Notes: a model not told the origin generated them from the letters alone. Counted from the stretch's first letter, positions 23,301 through 32,909 are shown. The stretch: 64,000 nt of DNA from Brevipalpus yothersi (GCA_003956705.1 QZCP01000002.1:372114-436113); one strand, 5' to 3'. Made by a program: numbers and translations.

Positions 23301-26300
23301 GAGCCAATGATCTGGGAAGAGGTTCAGAGAAGAACTTTGAAGAATGATTCACAATTTGCTCAAGATATACTTACTGTATGGTCATCTTATACCAGCGTTA
23401 ATCATGAAACTTTGGAAACTGATATTGATTTCGTTGATCATGTTGAAAAGATCATGGATATTCTTCGAAATTTGAGTGACACTTTGCCTAGAAAGAACCA
23501 TTTGCTAGATTCTTTAATGAAACTAGCTCAGTATGTTCGAGACAAAAAATCCTTGTCATCTCGAGGTACTTTCCAATGGATAGACTCAGTTCTGATCGAT
23601 GCAGTACGAGATGGTGATTGGTTGTTGATTGATGATGCAAATTTATGTCCTGCGTCCGTTCTCGATAGACTCAATGGCTTACTTGAACCTGGAGGTAATT
23701 TGATCCTCAATGAACAAGGCTGTATGAATGGTGTGATTCCAACCATTTGTCCACACCCCAACTTTCGCCTGTTTCTCACCATGAATCCAAAGAATGGAGA
23801 ACTCTCACGTGCTATGCGGAATCGTGGTATTGAGATATTTTTACTACCCTCTTTCAATGAGTTCGATACCAGATTGATGCTGCAGAAATATATTCCAAAT
23901 CTTAACAGAAAAAATCATGACGAGCTTATTGATGAATACAAACAATCATCCGAAACAGTGTCTTACCATTCAGAAGAGTGCTCTAGTCTCTCATATCTCC
24001 TTAAAAAAGCCGAAAAGTATCAAGTCACTCCTCAAACCATCACAGATGATGTCATGTCAAACACCCATCCTGATGTTGTCTCAGCGGTGATCCAAAACGT
24101 TCTCATCTATCAAACTGATCAATGGGCTCATAAAGATTTGGAATGTTTGTTGGGGGATGTACTCACTGTCAATGTGACACAAGATGCGCTCATCAAGAAC
24201 ATTATCAGTCAAGAAACTGATGATAACAGCTCCATTGATAGGTCTGTGATCTTTTTCCAGACTTTCATTGAGTTTTTTCTCGGGATGTCAACTGCGTCAG
24301 ACTTTCCAACTAGATCAACTCTCATTGAGGAATGTCTTCAGGTCAAAGATATGCAACATAGTTTAAGATCTCAGGCTCAATGGAATCATCCTCTCAAGCT
24401 CATGGCAGCCCTTGAATCCTTGAAATTCACCTCAACTGATAGTCTTCCATTTGATCTTCGTTCCAATCGTCCCATTTGGAATCGAACAATCAATTTCCAA
24501 TCGGCATCCGAGATTTTAGAGATGGAAAAAGTTTTCAATTGTCAACGGCTGAGCTGGCTCCTCCTTAAACTGAAGGATGTCCTCAATAGAAAGTACCAGG
24601 AATCTAGTTCTCTATCAATTCGTGACTCTCAAAAACTTCGCCATTCCTCAGGTTCCAGTTTATTGAATCATCGTCAGCAGCTCTTAATTGGACTAGTCGG
24701 GCAAGTTGATCTCTTCTTCAGTGCTCATTTGAAAAAGCTCGTCAAACCGATAAATGATGGTGCCTTTTTTGAACTGAAAGAGCTCTTATATTTACTGCAC
24801 AGTTTTCCGATTTTCATCTCGAGCAAACAAGATCTCAATCATGATGTTTCTGAAGTTTTTGAAAAACTTCTAGTCAAGTGGGTCATCATCTCTCGTAAGC
24901 TCATTGTGTCTCCAGTTTTCGATCTTACCGAAGCTCCTGAGCTATTCTCAAAAATGAATGAAGCTCTTGGCCTACCGAATGATCTCAAGGAAGATTCGTT
25001 TTTCATAAATAAAGACCTCAAGTCATGCCTTACTTTGTATAAATGTGCCAAAAGTGCTGATCTCTTTGTCAAATCCTCTGAACTTAGTCGGTTGATTCTC
25101 TCATTCCACACTTTCTGTGATACTTCTTGTGATAAAAGATCTATCCTCACTTCCATTGTGGAGAAAATATTGGAAAATCTTTCATTCGCAACCTCCACTC
25201 CTGAAAAATTGTTCCAAGAGCTTCAAGACCTAGACGTGAAATTCCGACGAGTATCACTGAGTCATTCTGCTCGAGATGAAGATGAGAAGAGTGATCAAGA
25301 GATCATCGAAAGTTTCAAGACCCGTGAAATGATCTCAAAACGGAGATCTTGCCCACTTCCTTCCATCGAGTTTTTCTGGTCTGAAATAAACTCAATCAAA
25401 AGCGCCAAACCATTTCATCTGTCGCAAAGTGTGATTTGCTTGAATCCTTTCCATCTCTATATTCTTAGAAATAGCCCACCGAATTCATCCAATGAGCTCT
25501 TGTTGAATCATTTTCTCGATTTCTTCAGAATCATGAATGTACACAGCCTTCATCAACTATTTTCTCCTCAAGATGAAAACAATGAAAATCACTCTGATAG
25601 TCAATGGGGAAAAAAATCAGCCAAAGGATATGCTCTCGAAATTACTCCTTTCTTTGTCTATGTCTCCTCTCAGATACTGTCCAATGACCATACTATGGGA
25701 AGTGTCAATCACAAAATTGAACAAAGTTCCTCATTAGAGAGTTTCATAGTGAAAAATTATCATCATTTGTGTAGCTTCGATTTCTTCACTCAACATTCAG
25801 CCTCTATTCACAAAATGGTCATCCAAATGAAAACTGATTTAGAGCGTTTCGACCAGCAATCATCGTGGAACTTCAGTGATCATTTGTCAGCTCTCGAAAA
25901 TTCTACTGATCCATGGACGAAAGCATGTGCATTGTTAGTTCTTGGTGTGCTGATGGCTCATTATTGGGCTCCTACCTCTCTAATTGATCCGCTCCAGAAG
26001 TGGTCTACCAAATTGAGCCAATACAAGGAGGAGCTTGAATTCATTGAGAAAGAAATTATCATTCAGAATTTTTTATCCATAATCAAAACTGGCCATGAAT
26101 TGAACCTACGAGCTGTTCATCCTCATCTTACTGAAACTTGTCGTAGAAAAGAAAAACTGTTGAAGAAAATTGCTAAACTTTCCGAGCGGGAAGGATTTAG
26201 ACCAGTACCTTCACAGTATCGAAAAATTTACTCAAAAGTGTCCCATTTTCTGAAGTCAATATTCTCTATTCAAAAGATATCAAACCTAATCAACAGCAAG

Positions 26301-29300
26301 GAAACCTCTGTCCCCAATAAGAAAGTTCTGGATGCTTGTCTCTCAATGCAAAGATCAGCTGCTGATTTTGTTCAAGAATTGATAACATCTCACCCTTTAT
26401 TTTTGGACGTGACCAATCAAATGCTTCTGGGAATATGTTCAGCTCTTTGTGGTCTGAGAATAATGTCTCACAGGCTCACACAAGATCTTACATTGAGTCC
26501 TCACTCCAGTCTGAAAGCTACGCTCGAGCAAATCGGTGAGATTATGATTTGGCCATGCAGTGATCCAGTAGCGAAAGCTCAGAAACTTATATCACTTGTT
26601 CGACATGACGCTTTTGTTGCTCTATCTTCCAAGACCGTGAACGGCTATGGCGTGAATTCATCTCTACTCTACAAGTCTGCCCTAGCAGAATTGAAAAACG
26701 GACTCCATATCAATCGACACAATTCCTCAGCCTTAGACTCTCTTATGTCAATTGTCGAAAGTTTTCTCTTCTCTTGGAGCCTCCAAGAAGCTGAAAGAAA
26801 ACACAAGATCGAAACAGAAGAAAGTCTCTATCAATACAAGACCAAAGTTCATGAGAGTGAACTTCCCGAAGATGTGCAAGATGAAATTGACATGAATAAA
26901 CGTTTCCCCACTTTTGATCACGAATTTCTGGATGGAGAGAGCGTCCAATCAGCCTCTGAGAGTTCAGTACCTGTATCAGATGATTCTCAAATACTCCTGA
27001 AACCTGTCGATATCCTAGCTATTAAGCAATTACATGAAGAAGTTATGCACCTTGTCCGTGGACAAAATACTTCATCTCAGATCAATATTTCAGAACCTTT
27101 GAAATTTCGATATCGCGTTTTTACCGATGTCATTGCCAACTTGGGTCCCTTATTCAATCATGAAATGAATTCTCGTGCATCCGAAAGTTCTCTCATTATG
27201 TGCGCATACCATCAAAAAGTATTACAGTCAAACTCTGAAGTAGTCGACTTCTACAAAGGCTCATGTCCACATGAGGTCAAAGAGTGTTTCATTCTATTGA
27301 AGAAGATTGAAGAGAAGATAATCCAGACTCTTCTTCCCAAGTTTCCTGGTAATCCTATTCTTCATCAATTACTTTTCATCGTTGGAAAACTTTATGACTT
27401 GCCAATCGATGCTCCATTGGCAAAATATATCGCCGGACTTGAAACACTTTTGCGGTGTGCCCAAGATTGGGAACAAATGGCTCATCGTGGCATCAAACTG
27501 GCCGAACACCTTGCTTCCATCACCGAGTTAATAGTTAAATGGCGTAAAATGGAGCTAGCCAGTTGGTCACGTTCATTGGACTCTGTATTGGAGGACATCG
27601 AAGCCAACCAAATTTCTCGTTACTGGTTCCATTTCTATTCACTAGTTCATCCTATTCTCATCTCTGATGGACAGGATGACACTGCTAATCTTCCACAATT
27701 GATCTCTGCCCTTCAGCAATTCTTGGCAGACTCTACACTGGGTGAGTTCAAATGTCGTCTCCAATTGATTCACAATTTTATCCAACACCAATTGTGTATC
27801 GACTCTAGTAGAGCTCATTTGTTTCTTTTCACCTCTTTGGTGAATGTGTATGAGTATTACAAGCAATTTGAAACAAAAATTGTCGAACAGATCATGAAAA
27901 TTAGACAGCCTATCGAAAAAGAATTGAAAGATTTTGTCAAGATAATGCGATGGAATGATGGCAATTTTTGGAGTTTGAAGAGTAAAATTGAAAAATCTCA
28001 TCGCACACTCCATAGACTGGGTAAAAAGTTTGCCAAAGAATTGAATTCACCAGCCAAAAGATATCTACTTCTTCAGCCTAACTTCAAATCTGTCGAAGAT
28101 ATCATATGTGATGTGTCCACTCACCAACTGTCCACGAAACTATCTTCAATAGAATATACTGGATATGGACTACTTTCTCGATCTCATGAGCTCATTTTGA
28201 AAGTCGAAAAGCATTCAAATAAGATCAAACGAATGTCCAAGAATTATAGCCATGTGATTGGCATTATGCATAGATCATGCGATGAGATTTTGTCATCCGA
28301 AGAGGAACTTGATCGACTGCGAATATCACCCGATTTGAAGGAGAAAGAAAAGTATGAAAAAGAATGGAAAAGTATAAACAATATCAAGCGTCAATCATTG
28401 TCCAAAATGTTGAAAAAATTGAGCGAAACTGGCATAATCTATAGACGTGGATTGAAGCATTTCGATTCATTCAATATGGATGATATACTGCTCACCTGTA
28501 AACCTCTCCACACTGATTGGGGTCTTCTTGTCTCCGGTGATGATAAGGGTAATGATGATCTGGCTCATTGCAATCATTTCTTTTATATGATTCTTTACCA
28601 ATTGAATGACTTCAAGGATTCACTGGCGAAGCCCTCAGAAGAGATCATATCTATCCGAAATATCTTTGATCGAATGAAAGGAATAATAGGTTTTTTGTTG
28701 CACAAAATTATTGAATCTCGCAGTCAGCTGTTTCGTAATTTGACAGTTTTGAAAAAACTGAATGCTCTGGTAGATAATTTTGAATCTAATCCGGATAGAA
28801 TAGATTTGGCTTCTTCACAATTCTATCGAAAGGCTTCCAGACTCTTGACTGAACATAAGTCGTCCTATTATCACCTTCTTTTGCAATTGAAAGAATTTCC
28901 TTCTGATCTGAAAGAAAAAATTCTTGGTTCATCTGCTATCTCTACAATTGAATCAAATGTGGAAACCATTGCTAGACTTCCGTGTGATTTCGCAAGTGAC
29001 TCCAAAATGATATTAAAGTTCGATGAGATGGAGAAAGTGGAACAAAGTTGGAGTATACTTGCGAAATCTGTTCATGAAGTTCATGAAATGATCATCAAGC
29101 ATGGAAAAGGAACATTTACTCAAGCCTCCCTTCCAGATGAATTGTGCCAACTATGTGCTCGAATTACTGAGGACTTTCGAGACTTTGCAAAAATGAATCT
29201 GATTATGAGGCAAGATGTGGATCAAAGGAAAGAATCAAATGATGAGGCTGGCAAATTATCTAGTAGTAGTAGTACTAGTCGTAGTAGTGCCAGTAATGCA

Positions 29301-32300
29301 TCTCAAATTTCACAAGAGGAAGCATTTAGTTGCGCTGAAAAAATTTTACATTGCATTTTGAGTCATTTTCAAAAATTCTATGGCTATGCATCCACCAATT
29401 TGACACAATCTACCAACAAAGAAGGGAATCTAGACGATTCCGGACAAGATTTGATTCGTCTATTATCCGAAACTCCACTAGCCAAGATCAACATGGAAGA
29501 TGTGTGGAAAAGTATGAAAAGTTTCATTGATATCGTATTGGATGAGAATAAATTGAAATTGGTCCACTTCAAACGTCAAAATGAGCTACTTCTCCATCGA
29601 ATGGCCAAATTTGTGACCTCCTACTGTGACATAGCACTTCATCTGGCAAATCTGTCAGTGAAATCGCTTCTGGTTCGCAGTAAACTACTCTGCATTTTAT
29701 TGAGTATTTTCACCACCCACTGTAGAAAAGGATTCCGCCTTCCACCGCCGTTCACAGAGGAAAGTAATAAGATGCCAGATAATACTAAAATGAAAAATAT
29801 CCAAGATGCTGGTCTGGGTGATGGTGAAGGGGCTCAAGATGTGAGTAACAAAATTGAGAGTGAAGATCAGCTAGAAGATGCTGTACCGGAAGGAGCTGAG
29901 CAGCAACAAAAATCGGATGATAGAAAAGATTTGAAAGATGAGAAGGAAGGTATCGAAATGTCAGATGATTTTGATGCACCCGAATATGGTCCCGATGAGA
30001 AGACTGGTGAAGAGGAGAAAGATGAATCGGATGACGATCAAGGAGGCGATGAATCGGATGGAGATGATTTGGATAAGAAGATGGGTGATGTTGAGAATGA
30101 GCAAATGGAAGATTTAGATGATAAAATGTGGGGAAGTGGAGATGAAGAAGAGGAAGAAAATGAAACTGCTGAGGGTGAAGATTTGGATGGTAAAGATGGT
30201 GAAGATGTCGGAGATGATCGGCTTGTTGCCAGAGATGAGAATCAAGGACTAGAGGAGAAGCCCAGTCAAGACAAAGAGAAAATTGGTGACAACGACAACA
30301 ATGATGACAATCCTGAAAGAGAGGACGTGGAAAAAATAAATGAGATGAAAATAGATGAAGACAATTACCAAGGGGAGCGTCAAGATCCTTACAAGGATGG
30401 AGTGTCCACCTCAAATGATGAAGGAAACGATAAGCGGAAAAATATCGATACAGATGATCAAGAATTCCCGGAAGAAATGCAATTAGATAAAGATGAAGAT
30501 GGAGAGCCGGACGATACTCCTATGGATGTTGAAGAACAAAAAGGTGGTGATGAAGAAGAAGAGATGGGAGATTCGATCGTTGAGGAGGAAGATGATGTGA
30601 TTCCCATCGAAGATGCTGCAGATTTACCTCTCGACGGTGAAGATGACAAACCTGTTGAAGAATTGGAAATGGAAGATGTGAGCGAATCAAAAGACCATGG
30701 TATGGATGAACTTATAGATGAGCCTATTGAGGATGAGAATATGAATGATGATCTGTCCGCCACTGCTGCGATTCCTGATAGTGTTGAAATTGATACACAG
30801 GATGTTGCTCTTGACTCAGGTCTTGAATCGAATTCCAATGCGAATGTACAAAAAGATCTTGCCTATAATCCAGAAGATCGCAATGTGAATGAAAGTGCAA
30901 ACGATCCGCAAGATCAACAGAGAGATCAAAATGCTGGTGGCCATATGAAAGGTTCAGATGGTGAATCTCTCGAGGGCAAAATAAAACCCAAAACATTTCA
31001 TGATCAATCTGATGAAAAGAGATTGGAGACAGAGGAGGATATGGATTCTTCTTTTTCCGCCAAACCTGAGATGATGAAAAAGAAGGGTCAACGCAGTTTG
31101 AGTCAAAATCCTGACACCACCAACAAGCCACCACCAAGGAGACAGAAAATCTTGGAAAAATATGAAACTTCGAGTCAATCTATTTCTGAAGAGGATCAAG
31201 ACATTGAGCAGGGTGACTCGTTGCAACATTGTTCGGAGCAGGATGAATCGAAAAGGGAAGCAATAGATCTATCTGAGGAATCGGAATCACGAAAAAGTCG
31301 TTTCATCCAAGAAGAGGAGAAGAAGAAGGAAGAGGAGGAAAAAGCGAGAGAGGAAACGAAAAAGGAAGACCAAGAAGATGAAAAAGAAAGTTCCTCTTCG
31401 AAAGCAGAGCAAATGGAAATCGATGTATCGATCGAAAATGATGGGATGAAAAGTATCAAACCAAGTAGGGATGTCAATCGTCAAGGAAACAAAGACCGGA
31501 GAAAGCATGAGTTTGGAAAATCGGATGATGATCATAATGAGAAAATGGTTGAGCAAGAGAATCCTGGAGAAATGGTGGAAACAGCCAGTGTTAGACGAGG
31601 TCCTGAATCACAGTATTACACTTCGTTGGAAGCATTGGAAGAGTGTGATAAATGTGAAGCGGATAGTGAATCATGGTTTGATAAATTGCAATCGAAATTG
31701 GAAAAATATGATCCAAGTCAGCCGATCGATGAATTGTGTCGTAATGCATGGGCTATGTGTGAGAAAACGGTAGCACCGTTGGTTTATGAATTGTGCCAAC
31801 AATTACTTCTTGTACTGGAGCCCATGAAAGCAGCCAAAATGAAAGGCAACTACAGGACTGGTAAACGTCTAAATATGAGAAAAGTGATCGAATATATTGC
31901 CAGTCAATACAAGAAAGACAAAATTTGGCTTCGCCGTACCAAGCCCAGCCAGCGACAATATCAAATTGTTCTTGCCATAGATGATTCATCTAGCATGATT
32001 GACAATCAAGCGAAACGCATGGCTTTCGAATCAATCGCTCTTCTAGCCAAATCTCTTGCACTCATCGAAGCTGGTGAACTATCGGTGATGAGTTTTGGTG
32101 AACAAGTGAAACTTTTACTCTCATTTGATGATACATTCACCGATTCGGTTGGATTGAAACTTTTATCTCAACTAGATTTCATTCAAAAAAGTACCGATAT
32201 TGTCCAGCTGTTGGACAGTGCTTCTGGTTACTTTGTTCAATCACGATCAAGACGTCGCTCAGGCAATAGTGCAACATCTCAACTATTGCTCATCATATCT

Positions 32301-32600
32301 GATGGTCGTGGTATATACAATCGTAGTGGTGAAACTATTGTACGCCAAGCTGTACGCCGTATACGTGACATGGGCATATTCGTACTGTTTGTGGTGCTTG
32401 ATAATGTTGACAACAAAGATTCGATATTAGATTCTCGAGTGCCCGTGTTCGATGAATCGAATGAGGTGAAGATTTATCCATACATGGATCGATTTCCTTT
32501 TCCATACTATTTGATTCTTCGTGATATTACCCGAATGCCTCGTGTATTGGGTGAAGCATTGCGAAAATGGTTTGAAATGGTAACCACTAGTGATCGGTGA
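17313..32600 (+). CDS. MDN1: Midasin, AAA-ATPase of pre-60S maturation (intronless, 5095 aa)
   Basis: One uninterrupted frame. The N-terminal region leads to six AAA+ modules in one chain, with Walker A glycines at about residues 184 (GPLGCGKTS), 523 (GETGVGKTS), 943 (GETSVGKTS), 1248 (GETGCGKTT), 1630 (GPPGVGKTS) and 1941 (GPFQSGKST). Matching Walker B motifs are FEDID, LDEIN, LDELN, IDEIS, LDEMN and IDDAN. AAA1 and AAA6 thus lack the normal DE pair, as in known midasins, where these sites are thought inactive. A long helical linker (about 2200-4140), an Asp/Glu-rich segment (about 4150-4755) and a C-terminal MIDAS domain follow, with the metal motif DDSSS at 4890 and SDGRG near 4996. Midasin pulls Ytm1/WDR12 and Rsa4/NLE1 off pre-60S particles and is docked by the Rix1/PELP1 complex. 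Length lies between yeast (4910) and human (5596). The start could also be ATG 17331, which has a better context. A basic insert follows AAA4 Walker A. Confidence 0.97.
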   Translation: MLLEFTMQTPDTDQAVESEMDSFHLLCHRLSDQRPGYKKMSIGDDELIRLLREALIVLLSNPCQYRRQPNLIKIWQLLPSKNNAIKWLTMQIIRVLCDMSDKQFTDWIRENFDPKSESSLRLQFFDVFRFASIRKLPQIMPVSCELLGSDPSHSGSIVIVPSMDKNLRQLANSVARGRPVIVEGPLGCGKTSLIEHLAHLNGRSNPPQLTKIQVGNQIDAKLLIGSYCCTEKIGEFIWKPGPLTEALVHGYWLVFEDIDLASPDVLSLLLSVLKTDSLASIPGCFASTSTSISPKFRMFFTRRTSVDGLAEFFLGPDKDLVLKLCDKIILDNYSDDELLQILSTKWPTLGGNLERILSLYSHLIAKDRENKKSGSTVSNSFRQISLRDLFKWCHRISSYFTVLSDNVQRENSLLDASDCFIQSDPSLDIRVQNASTCGVFLNIAEKYGEQIVRDRKPSIIERSDTITVGRAQLARCIDDSPRARLATSKKVVQAKFCQTFQSLSLLEKVARCVQYSEPVLLVGETGVGKTSTIQYLCNLLGKKLTVINMNQQSDSCDLLGGYKPVELEKVLMEPIKIEFDTLFSLTFDVQKNIKTLQKLGKLFHDREWSETLKAIKFIQNSAFKRTSSVLKEHSPGDIESILERWRILGNKVAKAEAEISAKEKIPLVFTYVEGSLVKAMRNGDWILLDEINLAESETLQCLSSILDSKDDNIFLFDKADNEPVHKHSDYRLFACMNPSNDVGKRDLPLGIRHRFTEFFVEELETEMDLCLLASSYLDNCNFPKERIGKIVKFYLDVRKKSKTELKDATGGAPHFSLRTLCRALQTLSDCSSLEHSSSPRAVYESFCLSFLTQLSAESYHQVEKMIIKNILGQKNISSIQKMPPLKPRNEKNYVAIHNYYIPRGNKEPFEDESYIITPSVARNLTDLARIIAIGRTYPILIQGETSVGKTSIIKYLAQRSGNECLRVNNHEHTDIQEYVGTYAVDENNKMVFQEGVLVQAMRNGHWIILDELNLASTEVLESLNRVLDENRELYIPETQTTVKAHPKFRLFATQNPPGHYGGRKILSRAFRNRFIELHFDEIPSDELEIILHKRCSLPPQYAKKMVSVLLELRRRLHQSVSLSFAGKHGGVTLRDLFRWGERYRIFASSFSDTFYDWNAQLANEGYMLLAGRARTRIEVEIIEEILQRVFKPTNFSPSTMFEHFFDLMIKPCTMPSRFQHIHWTTALKRMAVLLFKALEYREPVLLVGETGCGKTTVCELFAALKEMRNKSKKSTQEIETKMSKRAKKRAAKRQKIEHSDSSDKMMKESLYIVNCHMHSESADFLGSLRPTRNPNAEEGRLFEWVDGPLVKAMKDGSMFLIDEISLADDSVLERLNSVFEQEKTLLLSEKGSSDQSNHLDLIIQAHPDFDLVATMNPGGDHGKKELSPSLRNRFTEIWCYSSTENNDIRNIILHNLRTLQPDELRENIVDALSAYLSWFYKQLEICGVSFTSVRDILSLSEFIRTIVNRTHDPLNPADAIRHAMSLVFLDSYGSSGGVMRENLLSLNECQAQIDHILKKFPIFDNQTSLNLQISDQDGRIGIHPFFIDKYSTSLQCETSSPFIFESLTIASNTQRLLRALQLDKPILVEGPPGVGKTSLVQALANISGHRVVRINLSEQTDVSDLFGADLPVEGTEGRFIWRDGPLLQALKEDGTWILLDEMNLASQSVLEGLNACLDHRGEIFVPELGQVFKIEKAKTRIFACQNPYAQGGDRKGLPKSFLNRFTVIYFQSLNVEDMKIILSKTYTNIPKDILDKMVYFNERINQEINSNHSFARSGSPWEFNLRDIFRWCKMISLCTSNSYQSDMIFECVDTLYISRFRTEEDRKIVERLFQEVFETDPHRIPSAISVYPEVLQIGNSFIQRMGRIFSRENWLILHQQLPILSSLVKCIQINPMVLLVGPFQSGKSTCVHVLSQLIGVKLRTLLINSETDTIELLGGFDQKDVFRDLSRIEKCIEPMIWEEVQRRTLKNDSQFAQDILTVWSSYTSVNHETLETDIDFVDHVEKIMDILRNLSDTLPRKNHLLDSLMKLAQYVRDKKSLSSRGTFQWIDSVLIDAVRDGDWLLIDDANLCPASVLDRLNGLLEPGGNLILNEQGCMNGVIPTICPHPNFRLFLTMNPKNGELSRAMRNRGIEIFLLPSFNEFDTRLMLQKYIPNLNRKNHDELIDEYKQSSETVSYHSEECSSLSYLLKKAEKYQVTPQTITDDVMSNTHPDVVSAVIQNVLIYQTDQWAHKDLECLLGDVLTVNVTQDALIKNIISQETDDNSSIDRSVIFFQTFIEFFLGMSTASDFPTRSTLIEECLQVKDMQHSLRSQAQWNHPLKLMAALESLKFTSTDSLPFDLRSNRPIWNRTINFQSASEILEMEKVFNCQRLSWLLLKLKDVLNRKYQESSSLSIRDSQKLRHSSGSSLLNHRQQLLIGLVGQVDLFFSAHLKKLVKPINDGAFFELKELLYLLHSFPIFISSKQDLNHDVSEVFEKLLVKWVIISRKLIVSPVFDLTEAPELFSKMNEALGLPNDLKEDSFFINKDLKSCLTLYKCAKSADLFVKSSELSRLILSFHTFCDTSCDKRSILTSIVEKILENLSFATSTPEKLFQELQDLDVKFRRVSLSHSARDEDEKSDQEIIESFKTREMISKRRSCPLPSIEFFWSEINSIKSAKPFHLSQSVICLNPFHLYILRNSPPNSSNELLLNHFLDFFRIMNVHSLHQLFSPQDENNENHSDSQWGKKSAKGYALEITPFFVYVSSQILSNDHTMGSVNHKIEQSSSLESFIVKNYHHLCSFDFFTQHSASIHKMVIQMKTDLERFDQQSSWNFSDHLSALENSTDPWTKACALLVLGVLMAHYWAPTSLIDPLQKWSTKLSQYKEELEFIEKEIIIQNFLSIIKTGHELNLRAVHPHLTETCRRKEKLLKKIAKLSEREGFRPVPSQYRKIYSKVSHFLKSIFSIQKISNLINSKETSVPNKKVLDACLSMQRSAADFVQELITSHPLFLDVTNQMLLGICSALCGLRIMSHRLTQDLTLSPHSSLKATLEQIGEIMIWPCSDPVAKAQKLISLVRHDAFVALSSKTVNGYGVNSSLLYKSALAELKNGLHINRHNSSALDSLMSIVESFLFSWSLQEAERKHKIETEESLYQYKTKVHESELPEDVQDEIDMNKRFPTFDHEFLDGESVQSASESSVPVSDDSQILLKPVDILAIKQLHEEVMHLVRGQNTSSQINISEPLKFRYRVFTDVIANLGPLFNHEMNSRASESSLIMCAYHQKVLQSNSEVVDFYKGSCPHEVKECFILLKKIEEKIIQTLLPKFPGNPILHQLLFIVGKLYDLPIDAPLAKYIAGLETLLRCAQDWEQMAHRGIKLAEHLASITELIVKWRKMELASWSRSLDSVLEDIEANQISRYWFHFYSLVHPILISDGQDDTANLPQLISALQQFLADSTLGEFKCRLQLIHNFIQHQLCIDSSRAHLFLFTSLVNVYEYYKQFETKIVEQIMKIRQPIEKELKDFVKIMRWNDGNFWSLKSKIEKSHRTLHRLGKKFAKELNSPAKRYLLLQPNFKSVEDIICDVSTHQLSTKLSSIEYTGYGLLSRSHELILKVEKHSNKIKRMSKNYSHVIGIMHRSCDEILSSEEELDRLRISPDLKEKEKYEKEWKSINNIKRQSLSKMLKKLSETGIIYRRGLKHFDSFNMDDILLTCKPLHTDWGLLVSGDDKGNDDLAHCNHFFYMILYQLNDFKDSLAKPSEEIISIRNIFDRMKGIIGFLLHKIIESRSQLFRNLTVLKKLNALVDNFESNPDRIDLASSQFYRKASRLLTEHKSSYYHLLLQLKEFPSDLKEKILGSSAISTIESNVETIARLPCDFASDSKMILKFDEMEKVEQSWSILAKSVHEVHEMIIKHGKGTFTQASLPDELCQLCARITEDFRDFAKMNLIMRQDVDQRKESNDEAGKLSSSSSTSRSSASNASQISQEEAFSCAEKILHCILSHFQKFYGYASTNLTQSTNKEGNLDDSGQDLIRLLSETPLAKINMEDVWKSMKSFIDIVLDENKLKLVHFKRQNELLLHRMAKFVTSYCDIALHLANLSVKSLLVRSKLLCILLSIFTTHCRKGFRLPPPFTEESNKMPDNTKMKNIQDAGLGDGEGAQDVSNKIESEDQLEDAVPEGAEQQQKSDDRKDLKDEKEGIEMSDDFDAPEYGPDEKTGEEEKDESDDDQGGDESDGDDLDKKMGDVENEQMEDLDDKMWGSGDEEEEENETAEGEDLDGKDGEDVGDDRLVARDENQGLEEKPSQDKEKIGDNDNNDDNPEREDVEKINEMKIDEDNYQGERQDPYKDGVSTSNDEGNDKRKNIDTDDQEFPEEMQLDKDEDGEPDDTPMDVEEQKGGDEEEEMGDSIVEEEDDVIPIEDAADLPLDGEDDKPVEELEMEDVSESKDHGMDELIDEPIEDENMNDDLSATAAIPDSVEIDTQDVALDSGLESNSNANVQKDLAYNPEDRNVNESANDPQDQQRDQNAGGHMKGSDGESLEGKIKPKTFHDQSDEKRLETEEDMDSSFSAKPEMMKKKGQRSLSQNPDTTNKPPPRRQKILEKYETSSQSISEEDQDIEQGDSLQHCSEQDESKREAIDLSEESESRKSRFIQEEEKKKEEEEKAREETKKEDQEDEKESSSSKAEQMEIDVSIENDGMKSIKPSRDVNRQGNKDRRKHEFGKSDDDHNEKMVEQENPGEMVETASVRRGPESQYYTSLEALEECDKCEADSESWFDKLQSKLEKYDPSQPIDELCRNAWAMCEKTVAPLVYELCQQLLLVLEPMKAAKMKGNYRTGKRLNMRKVIEYIASQYKKDKIWLRRTKPSQRQYQIVLAIDDSSSMIDNQAKRMAFESIALLAKSLALIEAGELSVMSFGEQVKLLLSFDDTFTDSVGLKLLSQLDFIQKSTDIVQLLDSASGYFVQSRSRRRSGNSATSQLLLIISDGRGIYNRSGETIVRQAVRRIRDMGIFVLFVVLDNVDNKDSILDSRVPVFDESNEVKIYPYMDRFPFPYYLILRDITRMPRVLGEALRKWFEMVTTSDR
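21108..21236 (+). other. Basic insertion in midasin AAA4
   Basis: Residues about 1266-1308 separate the first helix after the AAA4 Walker A from the next strand (YIVNCHMHSESADFLG). In human midasin these elements are almost adjacent. The insert is rich in Lys/Arg (KRAKKRAAKRQK) and then acidic/serine, the composition of a nuclear or nucleolar localisation signal. There is no GT-AG pair that would splice it out cleanly that I could see. Confidence 0.6.
29760..31580 (+). other. Asp/Glu-rich flexible region of midasin
   Basis: About 600 residues are dominated by D, E, K, S, Q and N, e.g. EEEEENETAEGEDLDG. This corresponds to the acidic tether of midasin that lets the MIDAS domain swing onto the AAA ring (established for yeast Rea1). 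Long serine-, histidine- or leucine-rich open frames on the opposite strand are by-products of this biased composition. Confidence 0.9.
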
Positions 32601-32850
32601 GCACACGATAATTGGAGAGGCAAACAATGGACTAACAACGTGTACTTCTGCCACCAATATGAGTACTTCCTCTGCTACTTCTACTACTACCACTACGTTT
32701 ACTGTACTTGTGAGAAAGGTTAATTTTCGAGTAATTAGACATTCATACATATCACGAGAAAATATCTTCTAGCAAAACATTTTTTTCACCTCAATCTTTG
32801 GCAATGTATATATATATGTATCTCATGTAATGTTTTTTTTTGGGGATAAA

Positions 32851-32909
<59 letters not shown>

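Noticed and set aside
29785..31556. Long serine-, histidine- or phenylalanine-rich open frames on the minus strand opposite midasin
   Set aside because: They mirror the Asp/Glu/Lys-rich codons of the midasin acidic region and have no independent support.
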